Positions 16,758 to 26,215 of a DNA stretch of 64,000 bases are shown here, one piece after another. The translations under genes were made by a program, and so were the position numbers. Source of the DNA: Paraburkholderia podalyriae. Lineage in GTDB: Bacteria; Pseudomonadota; Gammaproteobacteria; Burkholderiales; Burkholderiaceae. Every line of letters starts with the position of its first letter. Positions within the stretch are counted from its first letter, which is position 1. Below the pieces are notes generated by a model. The model had not been told where the DNA came from. It did not search any database and saw only the letters and a program-made list of their open reading frames with translations. The stretch is from the NCBI RefSeq assembly GCF_014397785.1, contig NZ_VZQQ01000004.1, forward strand, positions 62,001-126,000. Reading direction: 5' to 3'.

Positions 16758-17531
16758 TCAGCGACTCGCTCGCGGCGCATTCGATGACGGTTTCGCCGGC
16801 GCCTTGCCCGGCGACGGCAACTTGTTCAGTGCGGATTGAAAGCTCAACGACTCCGTATGCGCCGGGTGCGCGAAGTCATTATTGGGTCCCGGCACGTCGG
16901 TGCGAATCTGCACGACCTGACCCGGCACGCCGTCGGCGAGCAGGAACGTGTAGCGCTTGCCCGTGTATTGCGCGAAACGCTCCGCGTTCGGATCGTTCAG
17001 ATACGGCTGCACGACGATGCGCCGCGCGCTGACCGGCTTGCCGCCAATCTCGCTCGGCACGCTGTCGATCTGCGGCCCCGCGGCGAGCGCGAGACGCAGA
17101 CGCTGCTGGAAATAGCGGCGCTGGCCGCCGGTGAGACCCTGCATCTCCGCGATGTCGTGTTCGAGAAAATAGATGATCGCCGGATTGCACTGCAGGCCGC
17201 CGATCGGCAGGTTCACGCTGCCGCTATGGTCGGAGACCTGCGCATCGCCTTTCGCGTTGTCCTCGCTCAGCACCAGCACCTTGACGACGTCGGCGCTGCG
17301 CGACGGCTGCCCGGAATCGATCAGCGCGTAGTCGAGCTCGGTCTGCGCGGCGACGCCGTGCAGATGATCGGTTAGAAAAATCAGCCGCTCGGCCGGCGTG
17401 ATCTCGTCGCTGCCCGGCGCCGACGCCGGGCTCGCCGCGCGCGCGGCGGCCGGCGCGAGGCACAGTACGCACAGCGTCCCCATCAGCGCGGCGCGTGCCG
17501 CGCGCAGCCATGCGCCGCGCGCGCGCGTCAT
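16758..17531 (-). CDS. Exported protein of the xox locus, unknown function
   Basis: A 257-residue protein with a clear Sec signal (ALMGTLCVLCLAPAAARA, cleavage near residue 33) and a low-complexity Pro/Ala/Ser tail. The centre contains IIYFLEHDIAEMQGL and RYFQQRLRLALAAGP. I do not recognise a named family. Its start overlaps the xoxJ stop (ATGA), so it is translationally coupled to the methanol dehydrogenase genes. It may be a periplasmic accessory of XoxF. It ends 5 bp before cbbR starts. Confidence 0.7.
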   Translation of the reverse strand: MTRARGAWLRAARAALMGTLCVLCLAPAAARAASPASAPGSDEITPAERLIFLTDHLHGVAAQTELDYALIDSGQPSRSADVVKVLVLSEDNAKGDAQVSDHSGSVNLPIGGLQCNPAIIYFLEHDIAEMQGLTGGQRRYFQQRLRLALAAGPQIDSVPSEIGGKPVSARRIVVQPYLNDPNAERFAQYTGKRYTFLLADGVPGQVVQIRTDVPGPNNDFAHPAHTESLSFQSALNKLPSPGKAPAKPSSNAPRASR

Positions 17532-18439
17532 TGCGATGCGTCGCCGGGCTTCGCCGCCGGCGCGTCGACCGGTTTGAGCATCGGCACCTGGTAGGTCGCG
17601 AGGATGCTGTCGATCTTGTCGTGATTCGCGCCGATCCATTGATCCACCTTGTCCTTCCATGCCTTCTCGCCGTAGCGCACACCCATCGAAATCGTGTAGT
17701 CGAAGCGGATGCCGGGCCCCGCCGGGAACGGCACGAGCCTGACCGAGTCGCCGGCGCGCTTCGCGAAGTAGCCGGCGATCGGCCCCCACAGGAACACCAC
17801 GTCGACGTTGCCGGCTTTCAGGTCGTGTTCGATCATCTGCCCCGGGTACATGGCCGGATCGCCGCTTTGCACCTGGTACGACACCGCCTGGTCGATCAGG
17901 TTGTGGCCGAGCAGCCAGTCCACCGCGGGGGTTTGCGAAAAGATGCCGAAGCGCAGCTTGTGGAGTTGATCGGGCGGCAGCTTGAGCAGGTCGTCGGGGG
18001 TCTTGATGCTCGCGAACTCGGGACGGTTCGGCAACACCATCGCGTAGGTCGAGCGCAGATAGGGCTGCGTCGTCGACGTCATGTCATAGCCCTTCGGCAC
18101 GCCGATGATCAGGTCGCAGCGATAGCGGCCGCTGCCGTCATCCTTCTCGCGCAACGTGTGGCGCACGAAGCCCATGCGCTGCGGAAAGTACGTGTATTCG
18201 AGCTTGTAGCCGAAGTCGCTGGCCATCTGGGCCGCGATGCGGTTCTCGTAGCCCTCGCCCTTGTCGTTGGACAACGGCATGTTGTTCGGGTCCGCGCACA
18301 CCCTCAGCACGCCGTCAGCGCCGTCGTTGTTCGGCAGTTCGGGGCCGTCCGCCCGGACCGCGGCACTCGCGAGCGCCGCCCCGCATAGCGCGGCGGCGAT
18401 GATGCCGACATGCACGGACATGCTTCTCTTATCACGCAT
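17528..18439 (-). CDS. xoxJ: XoxJ/MxaJ-like periplasmic binding protein
   Basis: A 303-residue periplasmic solute-binding-like protein of the quinoprotein-associated type. After a Sec signal (GIIAAALCGAALASAAVRA) comes VLRVCADPNNMPLSNDKGEG, the characteristic start, then RYRCDLIIGVPKGYDMT. MxaJ/XoxJ family proteins are thought to help activate or assemble periplasmic methanol dehydrogenase rather than import a solute. It lies between xoxG and the unknown exported gene in the standard xoxF-G-J order. Confidence 0.88.
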   Translation of the reverse strand: MRDKRSMSVHVGIIAAALCGAALASAAVRADGPELPNNDGADGVLRVCADPNNMPLSNDKGEGYENRIAAQMASDFGYKLEYTYFPQRMGFVRHTLREKDDGSGRYRCDLIIGVPKGYDMTSTTQPYLRSTYAMVLPNRPEFASIKTPDDLLKLPPDQLHKLRFGIFSQTPAVDWLLGHNLIDQAVSYQVQSGDPAMYPGQMIEHDLKAGNVDVVFLWGPIAGYFAKRAGDSVRLVPFPAGPGIRFDYTISMGVRYGEKAWKDKVDQWIGANHDKIDSILATYQVPMLKPVDAPAAKPGDASQ

Positions 18440-18471
18440 CGTAAGCCTCCGGAAGAATGACGGCGCGGCGT

Positions 18472-18891
18472 TTATTTAGCGTCGATGGCCTGCAGATCGC
18501 CCGGCTTGATCTGTCCATCGGAGCGTCCTTTCAGATACGCGTAGAGGTTTTCCCAGTTCTTCTGCATCATCTGGCTGGTGCTGAAATCGGGCATGCCCTT
18601 CTCCACCCGGCCGCCGAACACCGTGCGATGAAACTCGGTCTTGTCCAGCGTCTTGAACGCGTCGATCAGCGACGGTCCGACCATGCCCTGCTGCTGCGCG
18701 CCGTGGCAGCGTTCGCAAGCGAGCGCGCGCCACGTCTTCCAGCCCTGCAGCGTATTAGTGTCGACCTTGCTGCCGTCGACCACCTTGTACGCGACCTGCG
18801 CAATCGACGGATTGTTCTGCGCGTATGCGACGGGCAGCACGACGAGCGCCGCGGGCAACACGGTGAGCAACAGGATAGATCGGCCTTTCAT
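18472..18891 (-). CDS. xoxG: XoxG-type cytochrome c
   Basis: A 139-residue class I cytochrome c. Signal peptide about residues 1-24 (LLLTVLPAALVVLPVAYA), haem motif CERCH at 59-63, and probable axial Met100 in KGMPDF. XoxG is the periplasmic electron acceptor of lanthanide-dependent XoxF. I chose the ATG at 18891 because the GGAGA site lies about 8 bases upstream; two further in-frame ATGs upstream are too close to that site or unsupported. It lies between xoxF and xoxJ. Confidence 0.88.
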   Translation of the reverse strand: MKGRSILLLTVLPAALVVLPVAYAQNNPSIAQVAYKVVDGSKVDTNTLQGWKTWRALACERCHGAQQQGMVGPSLIDAFKTLDKTEFHRTVFGGRVEKGMPDFSTSQMMQKNWENLYAYLKGRSDGQIKPGDLQAIDAK

Positions 18892-19053
18892 GCACATGTC
18901 TCCATCTGAAATAAGCCGCGCCCCGATGCGCTTCATCGACGCATCCACCAGACGGGCACGATTGGGGTGATTCACTGGCCTCGCGAGGCTGATGGGGCGG
19001 CCGTGCCTGCTCGGGCCGCCCCGCTCGTTCAGCCGTTCGATTGAGCCGTTGGT

Positions 19054-20871
19054 TCAGCTCTTTTCACCAGGAATCGCGAACACGAACAGCGTGCCGCCGA
19101 GCGCGGTGTACTTCGCGAGCTCTTTATAGCCGCCGACCGCGCCCAGACCTTCGGTCGGCTTTTCGAGGCCGGCCGCCATGCCGATGCCGGCCCAGCCGCC
19201 GATGCCCGAGTAGACGCCGACGTACTGCTTGCCCTGATACTCATACGTGAAGACGTTGCCGATGATTCCGGATGGCGTCTTGAAGCGCCACAGTTCCTTG
19301 CCGTCCTTGATGCGCACCGCCTTCAGGTAGCCTTCCAGCGTGCCGTAGAACGCGATGCCGCCCGCGGTCGCCAGCACCCCCGACCACACCGAGAACTTCT
19401 CCGGCTTCGAGTAGACGATCTTGCCCTTGCTCGCATCCCACGCGATGAAGTTGCCCATCGCGTTGCCCTCGTTGGGGCCCGGATACATCGACAGCGTGGC
19501 GCCGACATACGGCTGTCCGGACACGTAATCGACATCGAACGGCTCATAGTCCATGCAGACGTGGTTGGTCGGCACGAGGAACAGATGCGAGTTCGGATCG
19601 TACGCCGCCGGTTGCTGGTCCTTCGAACCGAGTGCCGCCGGGCAGATGCCCTTCACGTTGTGATCGGAGCCGGCCGCCTGCGTCGAGTACGCCGCGTTGC
19701 GAATCGGCAGGCCGCTTTGCAGATCGACACGGTCGGCCCAGTTCACCGCCGGGTCGTACTTCTGCGCGACCAGCAGCTGTCCGGTTTGGCGATTGAGCGT
19801 ATAGCCGAAACCGTTCCGGTCGAAGTGCACGATCGCGGGCACCTGCTTGCCGTTGATCGTCAGATCGGACAGGATCATTTCGTTGACGCCGTCATAGTCC
19901 CATTCGTCGTGCGGCGTCATCTGGTAGACCCATTTGGCCGTGCCGGTATTCAGGTCGCGCGCGAAGATCGACATCGACCATTTGTTGTCGCCCGGACGTT
20001 GCGTCGGGTTCCATGTGCCCGGATTGCCAGTACCGTAGTACACAAGATTGAGTTTCGGATCCCACGCATACCAGCCCCACGTGGTGCCGCCGCCGAGCTT
20101 CCACTGATCGCCCTTCCACGACTTCAGCGACGAATCCGCGCCCACCGGCACCATCTGGCCATTGGCGTACGTCATCGTCTTTTGCGGGTCGAGCAGCATG
20201 TCGTTGTCGGGGCCCGTGCTGTACGCGGTCCAGACCGGTTTGCCGGTCTTGATGTCGTACGCGATCAGACGACCGCGCACGCCGAACTCGCCGCCCGAGA
20301 TGCCGGTCAGCACCTTGTCGCCGAATACGTGCGGCGCGTTGGTGTTGGTTTCACCGGCTTTCGGATTGCCGTTCTGCGCGGTCCACACCACCTCGCCCGT
20401 CTTCGCGTTCAGCGCGACGAGCTTGGTGTCGGCCTGCTGCAGGAAGATCTTGCCATCGCCGTATGCGAGACCGCGATTGACGGTGTCGCAGCACATCACG
20501 GAGACGACCTGCTCGTCCTGTTTCGGCTGATACTGCCAGAGGAACGTCTGATCCTTCAGGTTGACCGCAATCACCTTGTTAGGAAACGGGGAGTGGATAT
20601 ACATCGTGTCGCCGATCACCAGCGGCGCGCCTTCATGGCCGCGTAGCACGCCGGTCGACATAGTCCATGCGACCTGCATTTTGCCGACGTTGTTCTCGTT
20701 GATCTGCTTGAGCGGGCTGTAGCGGTGATTCGCATAATCGCCCGCCTGGGTCGCCCAGTTGGATGGGTTTTTCATCAGTCCGTCGAGCTGCGAATCGGCC
20801 TGCGCAGCCAGAGAGCTAAAGGCTGCGGATGCGAGGATCGCGAGCCCAAGAACCACAGTGCGTAAGTTCAT
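19054..20871 (-). CDS. xoxF: Lanthanide-dependent methanol dehydrogenase XoxF
   Basis: A 605-residue PQQ quinoprotein with a signal peptide of about 25 residues. The vicinal disulfide is Cys127-Cys128 (VMCCDT). The metal/PQQ site includes Glu195 (GGEFG), Asn283 (GTGNPGTW), catalytic Asp325 and Asp327 in HDEWDYDG. Asp327 is the extra aspartate that marks lanthanide-binding XoxF and replaces the Ala of calcium-dependent MxaF. It oxidises methanol (possibly also formaldehyde) in the periplasm, passing electrons to XoxG. A GGAGGAG site lies just upstream. Length and context suit clade XoxF5, but clade assignment needs a tree. Confidence 0.95.
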   Translation of the reverse strand: MNLRTVVLGLAILASAAFSSLAAQADSQLDGLMKNPSNWATQAGDYANHRYSPLKQINENNVGKMQVAWTMSTGVLRGHEGAPLVIGDTMYIHSPFPNKVIAVNLKDQTFLWQYQPKQDEQVVSVMCCDTVNRGLAYGDGKIFLQQADTKLVALNAKTGEVVWTAQNGNPKAGETNTNAPHVFGDKVLTGISGGEFGVRGRLIAYDIKTGKPVWTAYSTGPDNDMLLDPQKTMTYANGQMVPVGADSSLKSWKGDQWKLGGGTTWGWYAWDPKLNLVYYGTGNPGTWNPTQRPGDNKWSMSIFARDLNTGTAKWVYQMTPHDEWDYDGVNEMILSDLTINGKQVPAIVHFDRNGFGYTLNRQTGQLLVAQKYDPAVNWADRVDLQSGLPIRNAAYSTQAAGSDHNVKGICPAALGSKDQQPAAYDPNSHLFLVPTNHVCMDYEPFDVDYVSGQPYVGATLSMYPGPNEGNAMGNFIAWDASKGKIVYSKPEKFSVWSGVLATAGGIAFYGTLEGYLKAVRIKDGKELWRFKTPSGIIGNVFTYEYQGKQYVGVYSGIGGWAGIGMAAGLEKPTEGLGAVGGYKELAKYTALGGTLFVFAIPGEKS

Positions 20872-21293
20872 GTCTCCTCCAGAATTGTCCTGCGTTCAAC
20901 TCACGAATGACCCACGCTACCTCATCGCATCGGCGCGCCTTCTCGAGTGCAGGTAACGATTAACGCCCTATCCCGATTCGATGTCAGGCTTCGCGACGCA
21001 TGAACGGCCAATGCATATTCCATGCCGGAATAGCGGCAACCTTTGCCGCTCGTGCCGCTCGTGCCGCGCGGACCCGGCGACCCGGCACGCTCGGGCACGG
21101 GCGGCGCCCGGGCGTCGCACGGATGCTCGCGCGGCGGTAAGCTGGAGGCGATGCGTCACGCGATGCGGCACATACTGTGTCACTTGCGTGATACGAATCG
21201 TGTCCTTTGCGAATCACACGCCGCGGCGCTGGCCTGTCCCTTGCACCGATGCTTCGTTCGGCGAACGATTCGCGCATTCGAGGAGCAACAGCC
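20872..21293. promoter_or_regulatory. Divergent regulatory region xoxF / H4MPT operon
   Basis: A 422-bp non-coding region between xoxF (minus) and the carbinolamine-dehydratase-like gene (plus). It contains the xoxF ribosome site near 20877-20883, a very GC-rich stretch with repeated CGTGCCG/CGGCAC words (21047-21100), and a cluster of GTGTCAC/GTGATAC words at 21177-21220. A sigma-54-like promoter is listed separately. I could not identify a confident xoxF promoter. Confidence 0.5.
21230..21245 (+). promoter_or_regulatory. Candidate sigma-54 promoter for the H4MPT operon
   Basis: TGGCCTG-TCCC-TTGCA matches the -24/-12 consensus (TGGCACG-N4-TTGCW) with the invariant GG and GC at correct spacing and a perfect -12 box. 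The predicted transcript start is near 21257, 37 bp before the ATG of the next gene. Weak GTGTCAC-type words lie 10-70 bp upstream. An AcoR-type activator is encoded 9 kb away. Confidence 0.6.
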
Positions 21294-21692
21294 ATGGCAA
21301 ACACCGAGCACGTCTATACCGACGAAGAGATCCAGCAGCGCCTCGCCGGTCCGCTGCAACACTGGTATCTGGAAGAGGGCTGGCTGCGGCGCAAATACCG
21401 CACCGAGGGCTGGAAGGGAACGCTGATGGTGGTCAACACCGTGGGCCACCTCGCGGAAGCAGCGTGGCACCATCCGGATCTGACGGTCTCGTACGCCTTC
21501 GTGATCGTCAAGCTGAAGACGCACAGCGCGAAGGGCATCACCGACAAGGACTTCGCGCTCGCGACGAAGATCGAATCGGTGGTCCACTGGCAGCCCGGCC
21601 TCGAGGACAGCCCGCTCGAAGGCACACCGTCCGACGATCAGCGCTTCCGCTATATCAAGTACGACGCGCCGAAACCCGCGCAAGGCAGTTGA
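21294..21692 (+). CDS. 4a-hydroxytetrahydrobiopterin dehydratase-like protein (PCD/PhhB family)
   Basis: A 132-residue protein with the pterin-carbinolamine dehydratase signature AEAAWHHPDLTVSYAFVIVKL and THSAKGITDKDFALATKIE, including the conserved His-His-Pro. Classical members recycle tetrahydrobiopterin. Within H4MPT loci of methylotrophs a pterin-directed role in cofactor synthesis or repair is more likely, and this one opens such an operon. AGGAG lies 8 bases before the ATG. Only its position, not its sequence, suggests a methanopterin substrate. Confidence 0.8.
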   Translation: MANTEHVYTDEEIQQRLAGPLQHWYLEEGWLRRKYRTEGWKGTLMVVNTVGHLAEAAWHHPDLTVSYAFVIVKLKTHSAKGITDKDFALATKIESVVHWQPGLEDSPLEGTPSDDQRFRYIKYDAPKPAQGS

Positions 21693-21951
21693 CGCGGGCG
21701 CGTATCGCCGGATGAAACAGCGCGTGACACAGCGCGCCTTCGGCGTCACACAGCGTCCATGCCGCAGCGAAACCGCGCCGCGCGCGGCGGGTCATGCTGA
21801 AGATTGCAGCGGGCCCAACCCGCTGCGGCAACCGTTGCGCGCGGCTGGTACGGCTTTCGCTTGATGTCGCCGGGCACACTGCCGCCGGACCCCGCAAGGC
21901 CCCCGCGGTCCAACCCAGTCTCGCGCACAAGGACACCTGAGGACACTCGAG

Positions 21952-22977
21952 ATGCCGCTTCAGCTCCGCCGCCTGCCGCCACGCGCCCCTATCACGATCG
22001 ATGCGCCCGCGCGGCTGCATCTGGGCTTCCTCGATCCGAACGCGTCGCTCGGACGTGCGTTCGGCAGCCTGGGGCTCGTCATCGATACGCACGGCACACG
22101 GATCGAAGCGCGGCTCGCCGAACGCGAGCAGATCGGCGGTGCGGTGAGCGCGGCCGAGCGCGAGCGCATCGCGGTGAGCCTCGCGCGACTGCAGGCTGCC
22201 TATGGCCCGGCGACGCTCGCGATCGAGGTGCTGGAGGCGCCGCGCGCGCACACCGGCCTCGGCTCCGGCACGCAACTGGCGCTGGCCGTCGGCACCGCGT
22301 TCACGCGCCTCGTCGGCCAGCCGGCGAGCAGCGCCGAACTCGCCAGCCTTCTCGGGCGCGGCGCGCGCTCCGGTATCGGCATTCTCGGTTTCGAGTGCGG
22401 CGGCCTGCTGCTCGATGGCGGCCCGCCCGGCGATCTTCGTCAGAGCGTACCGCCGCTGCTGTCGCGTCAGCCGTTTCCGCAACCGTGGCGGCTGCTGCTC
22501 GTCAGCGACAACAGCCGCGAGGGCTTGCACGGTGCCGAGGAACGCAGCGCGCTCGCGTCGCTCGCGCCGTTCCCGCAGCGGCTCGCCGCCCATCTGTGCC
22601 ATCTGGTGCTTATGCAGATCCTGCCCGGCGCCGCCGAGCACAACTTCGCGCCGTTCGCGCATGGCCTCACCGAGCTGCAGCAGACTATCGGCGAATACTT
22701 CGCGAGCGCGCAAGGCGGCGTGTTCGCCAGTCCCGACGTCGAGCGCGTGCTGCGCGCGGTCGCCGCCGAACGCACCGCCGGCATCGGCCAGACCTCGTGG
22801 GGCCCGACGGGCTTCGCGGTGCTCGCGAGCGCGCGTGAAGCCGAGCGCGCGCTCGCGACCGCGCGCGCGGTGGCGAGCGCGATGCCGCATATCGAATGCA
22901 GCGTCGTCGCGGGCCGCAATAGCGGCGCGTCGATCAGCGGCGCCCAGCCACGCGCGCCGCGCATCGACGCCGCATGA
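21952..22977 (+). CDS. mptG: Beta-ribofuranosylaminobenzene 5'-phosphate synthase
   Basis: A 341-residue GHMP-kinase-superfamily protein: PARLHLGFLDPN near residue 19, the ATP-loop variant HTGLGSGTQLALAVG at about 101-115, and the late GQTSWGPTGFAVL motif. It matches beta-RFAP synthase, which condenses 4-hydroxybenzoate or 4-aminobenzoate with PRPP as the first committed step of (tetrahydro)methanopterin synthesis. It follows the carbinolamine-dehydratase-like gene after a 259-bp gap that holds no other frame I can support, and is followed by mtdB. Confidence 0.88.
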   Translation: MPLQLRRLPPRAPITIDAPARLHLGFLDPNASLGRAFGSLGLVIDTHGTRIEARLAEREQIGGAVSAAERERIAVSLARLQAAYGPATLAIEVLEAPRAHTGLGSGTQLALAVGTAFTRLVGQPASSAELASLLGRGARSGIGILGFECGGLLLDGGPPGDLRQSVPPLLSRQPFPQPWRLLLVSDNSREGLHGAEERSALASLAPFPQRLAAHLCHLVLMQILPGAAEHNFAPFAHGLTELQQTIGEYFASAQGGVFASPDVERVLRAVAAERTAGIGQTSWGPTGFAVLASAREAERALATARAVASAMPHIECSVVAGRNSGASISGAQPRAPRIDAA

Positions 22978-23047
22978 TGCGCGGCCACGCGCGACATGGC
23001 GTTGCCTTGCGCCGTCCCCGAGATTGCCACTGAAACGAGCCCCTGCC

Positions 23048-23974
23048 ATGTCAGAAACCATTGAAAGGCCCTATGTCCTGCACATGTTCACGGCCACGCC
23101 GCAGATGAGTCCGTTCGACGTCAACATGGCCGCCGACGCCGGCTATCAGGTCATCGTGCCGTATTGCAACGTCGAAGCGGGCATGGTTGCGAATCTGACG
23201 CAGGACGCGATCTTCTCGCGCGGCCCGAAAGGGGTGTCGCGCACCGGCATCTTCATCGGCGGACGCGATGTGATGCAGGCCGCCGATATGCTCGACACGG
23301 CACGCAAGGCAATGGTCCCGCCGTTCGAGGTCTCGGTGTTCGCCGATCCGAGTGGCTCATATACGACGGCTGCCGCGCTCGTCGCGCTGGTCGAGCGGCA
23401 CCTGGGCAAGCAGCACGGCGTCGAGCTGGGCGGCAAGCGCGTGCTGATTCTCGGCGGAACCGGCGCGGTTGGGCGCATCGCGGCGGCGATCGCCGCGTCG
23501 CGCGGCGCCGACGTGACGATCGCGAGTCACCACGACCGCAATCGCGCGCTAGGTGCGTCGGCCGAACTCAACCAGCGTTTCGGCATCTTTACCAACGGCA
23601 TCGGCACCACGACGCCGGACGAACTGTGCGGCGCGCTCGCCGACGCGGAAATCGTGCTCGCCACCGCGGTCGCGGGCGTGCAGGTGGTCGGCAGCGACGA
23701 CCTCGCGCATGCGAAACGCCTGCTCGTCGCCGCCGACGTCAACGCGGTGCCGCCCGAGGGCATCGCCGGTGTGAACGTGATGAACGACGGCAAGCCGATC
23801 GACGGCGTGCCGAACGCGGGTGCGATCGGCATCGGCGCGCTGGCGATCGGCAACGTCAAGTATCAGGTCGAGCATCGGCTGTTCATGCGCATGCGCACGG
23901 GCGGCAAGCCGGTCTACCTCGGCTTCCCGCAAGCGTACGACGAGGCCCGCGCGGTCGCGGCCGGTGTCGGCTGA
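23048..23974 (+). CDS. mtdB: NAD(P)-dependent methylene-tetrahydromethanopterin dehydrogenase
   Basis: A 308-residue cytosolic enzyme. The start YVLHMFTATPQMSPFDVNMAAD is characteristic of MtdB, and the Rossmann loop GGTGAVGRIAAAIA lies near 139-152. It oxidises methylene-H4MPT to methenyl-H4MPT with NAD(P)+, the step after Fae. It sits between mptG and an ATP-grasp gene, in the standard order for proteobacterial H4MPT clusters. Confidence 0.92.
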   Translation: MSETIERPYVLHMFTATPQMSPFDVNMAADAGYQVIVPYCNVEAGMVANLTQDAIFSRGPKGVSRTGIFIGGRDVMQAADMLDTARKAMVPPFEVSVFADPSGSYTTAAALVALVERHLGKQHGVELGGKRVLILGGTGAVGRIAAAIAASRGADVTIASHHDRNRALGASAELNQRFGIFTNGIGTTTPDELCGALADAEIVLATAVAGVQVVGSDDLAHAKRLLVAADVNAVPPEGIAGVNVMNDGKPIDGVPNAGAIGIGALAIGNVKYQVEHRLFMRMRTGGKPVYLGFPQAYDEARAVAAGVG

Positions 23975-23982
23975 GAGCGGCC

Positions 23983-25209
23983 ATGATGAAGTCGCACCGA
24001 CCGCTCACGCATGCGCCGTTCGTCGCGCTCGCCGGCTTGTCCGCGCGTTGGCTCGCGCAGTCCGCGGCGCGCGCCGGCCTGCACGTCGCCGCGCTCGATA
24101 TCTTCGGCGACCGCGACACGCGCGAGGCCGCCGAGCTTTGGTTCGACATTGGCGCCGGCGGTGGCGCGCTCGCGCTCGATCGGGCGCGGCTAGTCGATGC
24201 GCTTGCGCGCGTCGCGCGTCTGCCCGGTTTGCTTGGCTGGATTAGCGGCAGCGGGCTCGAACCCTGGATGCCGCAGTTGTGCCGCGAATCCGGCTTGCCG
24301 CGCTTTCTCGGCAACGATGCCGAGGCGATCGCGGCCGTGCGCGAGCCGCGGCGTTTCTTCGCGCTGCTCGACGCGTTGCGCATTGCGCATCCGGCTGTAT
24401 CGTTCGAGCCACCGGTGACGGCCGAGGGCTGGCTGTCCAAGCGCGCGGACGGCTGCGGCGGCACGCATATCAAACCGGCATTGGGACCAGACGCCGCGAG
24501 AAATTCGACGCACAGCTACTTTCAGCGCATCGGCCAAGGCCGCTCGTTGTCGGCGCTTTTCATCGGCGCGCACGGCCGCGCGCATCTGATCGGTTTCGCC
24601 GAGCAACTCACCTGCGCGATCGGCGATCTGCGCTTCGTGCACGCGGGCGCGATCGGGCCGATCGAGCTGCCGCCAGCGCTGATCGCGCACGCGCAGCAAG
24701 CACTCGACGCGCTATGCGCACGCACCGGTCTGGTCGGCATCAACAGTTGCGACTTCCTGTCCGACGGCGCCTCGTTCGACGTGCTCGAAATCAACGCGCG
24801 CCCTTCATCGACGATGGCGCTCTACGAAACCGCGTCGCCCGATGCATGGCCGGCCGGCCTGCTCGCCTGCCACCTCGACGCATGCCGCCACGCTCGCGCG
24901 CCGTCGGCCGCGAGCCTCGCGCTCGCTCGCGAGCCGCGCTGGCGCGCCGGCCAGCGGGTGCTGTTCGCGCATCGGCCGTTCAGCGTGTCGGCGGCGTTCT
25001 CCGACACCTGCCTGCGCGATCCGCAATGCCGCGACGTGCCGATGCCGGGCACCCGCGTCGACGTAGGGCAGCCGGTCTGCACGCTGCATGCGCGAGCGGC
25101 ATCGGTGGACGCGGTACGCACCGCGCTCGACGCGCAGCACGAACACGTCGTCCAACGAATCGAAACCTGCGATGAACCCGACCATGCCTGCCTCCACGCC
25201 CATTACTGA
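23983..25209 (+). CDS. ATP-grasp domain protein of the H4MPT cluster
   Basis: A 408-residue protein with an ATP-grasp C-terminal half (WLSKRADGCGGTHIKPA; GINSCDFLSDG; FDVLEINARPSSTMALYE). Homologues occur next to mtdB and mch in methylotroph clusters and are needed for H4MPT or methanofuran synthesis, with an unresolved ligation step. Two adjacent ATGs are possible (23983 or 23986). Its 3' end overlaps mch by 38 bp, unusually long. Confidence 0.78.
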   Translation: MMKSHRPLTHAPFVALAGLSARWLAQSAARAGLHVAALDIFGDRDTREAAELWFDIGAGGGALALDRARLVDALARVARLPGLLGWISGSGLEPWMPQLCRESGLPRFLGNDAEAIAAVREPRRFFALLDALRIAHPAVSFEPPVTAEGWLSKRADGCGGTHIKPALGPDAARNSTHSYFQRIGQGRSLSALFIGAHGRAHLIGFAEQLTCAIGDLRFVHAGAIGPIELPPALIAHAQQALDALCARTGLVGINSCDFLSDGASFDVLEINARPSSTMALYETASPDAWPAGLLACHLDACRHARAPSAASLALAREPRWRAGQRVLFAHRPFSVSAAFSDTCLRDPQCRDVPMPGTRVDVGQPVCTLHARAASVDAVRTALDAQHEHVVQRIETCDEPDHACLHAHY

Positions 25210-26215
25210 CGGCTCACCGCCCGCCGCATTGCCGAGCGTGAACGCGTTGAGCGAGCGCCTCGTCGCGCGGCTCGTCGATCAAGCGGCGCACCTCGGCGTC
25301 GCGCTGACCCGGACGGCCGACGGCACCGTGATCGCGGATGCCGGCGTCGACGCACGCGGCAGCCTCGACGCCGGCGTGCTGATCGCGCGTATCTGCATGG
25401 GTGGTCTCGGCCGCGTCGCGGTGCGCGCGAACGTCGACGCCGCGCCGCTGTGGCCGACGATGCTGGAAGTCAGCACGTCAGCGCCGGTTCTGGCCTGTCT
25501 CGGCAGCCAGTACGCGGGCTGGAGCCTGTCGGCAACCAGGGAGCAGACTGGCGGCAAGAAGTTCTTTTCGCTCGGCTCGGGGCCCGCGCGCGCGCTCGCG
25601 GTCAAGGAGCCGCTATTCGACGAGCTCGGCTATCGCGACCGCCACGAACGCGGCGCGCTGGTGCTCGAAGTGGACCGCCTGCCGCCGTCCGTCGTGATCG
25701 ACAAGGTGCTGCACGACTGCGGCCTCGCGCCCGACCACCTGACGCTGATCGTCACGCCGACACACTCTGTCGCGGGAACGGTACAGGTGATCGCTCGGGT
25801 CGTCGAAGTTGCGCTGCACAAAGTGCACGTGCTCGGCGTGCCGCTCGACGAGATCGTCGCGGGCACGGGCTCGGCACCGCTGCCGCCGCCCGCGCCCGAC
25901 GGCATTCAGGCGATGGGCCGCACCAACGACGCGATTCTGTACGGCGGCCGCGTGCATCTGACCGTCATGCACGACGAGATCGCGCAGCGTCTCGCCGACA
26001 GCCTGCCCGCCGCCAATTCGCGCGACTACGGCCGGCCGTTCGCGGACGTCTTCACGGCCGTCAACTTCGACTTCTACCAGATCGATCCCGCGCTGTTCGC
26101 GCCGGCCGAGGTGTGGGTTAGCAGCCTCGAAAGCGGCGCGACCTATCATGGCGGCCGCCTCGATGCCGGCCTGCTGCACAAACAGTGGGGCGGCGAGTCC
26201 GTCGCGCGCCGATGA
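25172..26215 (+). CDS. mch: Methenyltetrahydromethanopterin cyclohydrolase
   Basis: A 347-residue Mch: SVNALSERLV near 20, GSQYAGWSLS, KKFFSLGSGPARAL, GRTNDAILYGG and the late GRPFADVF region are family hallmarks. It hydrolyses methenyl-H4MPT to formyl-H4MPT, which FhcABCD then processes. The start is taken at the first ATG; a second Met four codons later is equally plausible. It overlaps the upstream ATP-grasp gene by 38 bp and the next gene by ATGA. Confidence 0.92.
   Translation: MNPTMPASTPITDGSPPAALPSVNALSERLVARLVDQAAHLGVALTRTADGTVIADAGVDARGSLDAGVLIARICMGGLGRVAVRANVDAAPLWPTMLEVSTSAPVLACLGSQYAGWSLSATREQTGGKKFFSLGSGPARALAVKEPLFDELGYRDRHERGALVLEVDRLPPSVVIDKVLHDCGLAPDHLTLIVTPTHSVAGTVQVIARVVEVALHKVHVLGVPLDEIVAGTGSAPLPPPAPDGIQAMGRTNDAILYGGRVHLTVMHDEIAQRLADSLPAANSRDYGRPFADVFTAVNFDFYQIDPALFAPAEVWVSSLESGATYHGGRLDAGLLHKQWGGESVARR

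Noticed and set aside
21047..21105. Repeated CGTGCCG/CGGCAC words upstream of xoxF, considered as reverse sigma-54 boxes or an operator
   Set aside because: No correctly spaced GG-N10-GC pair on the minus strand; the words look like local GC-rich repetition.
25758..25780. A CACACTCTGTCGCG word resembling the operator-like elements
   Set aside because: It lies inside mch coding sequence in conserved protein context (THSVAG), so chance is the better explanation.
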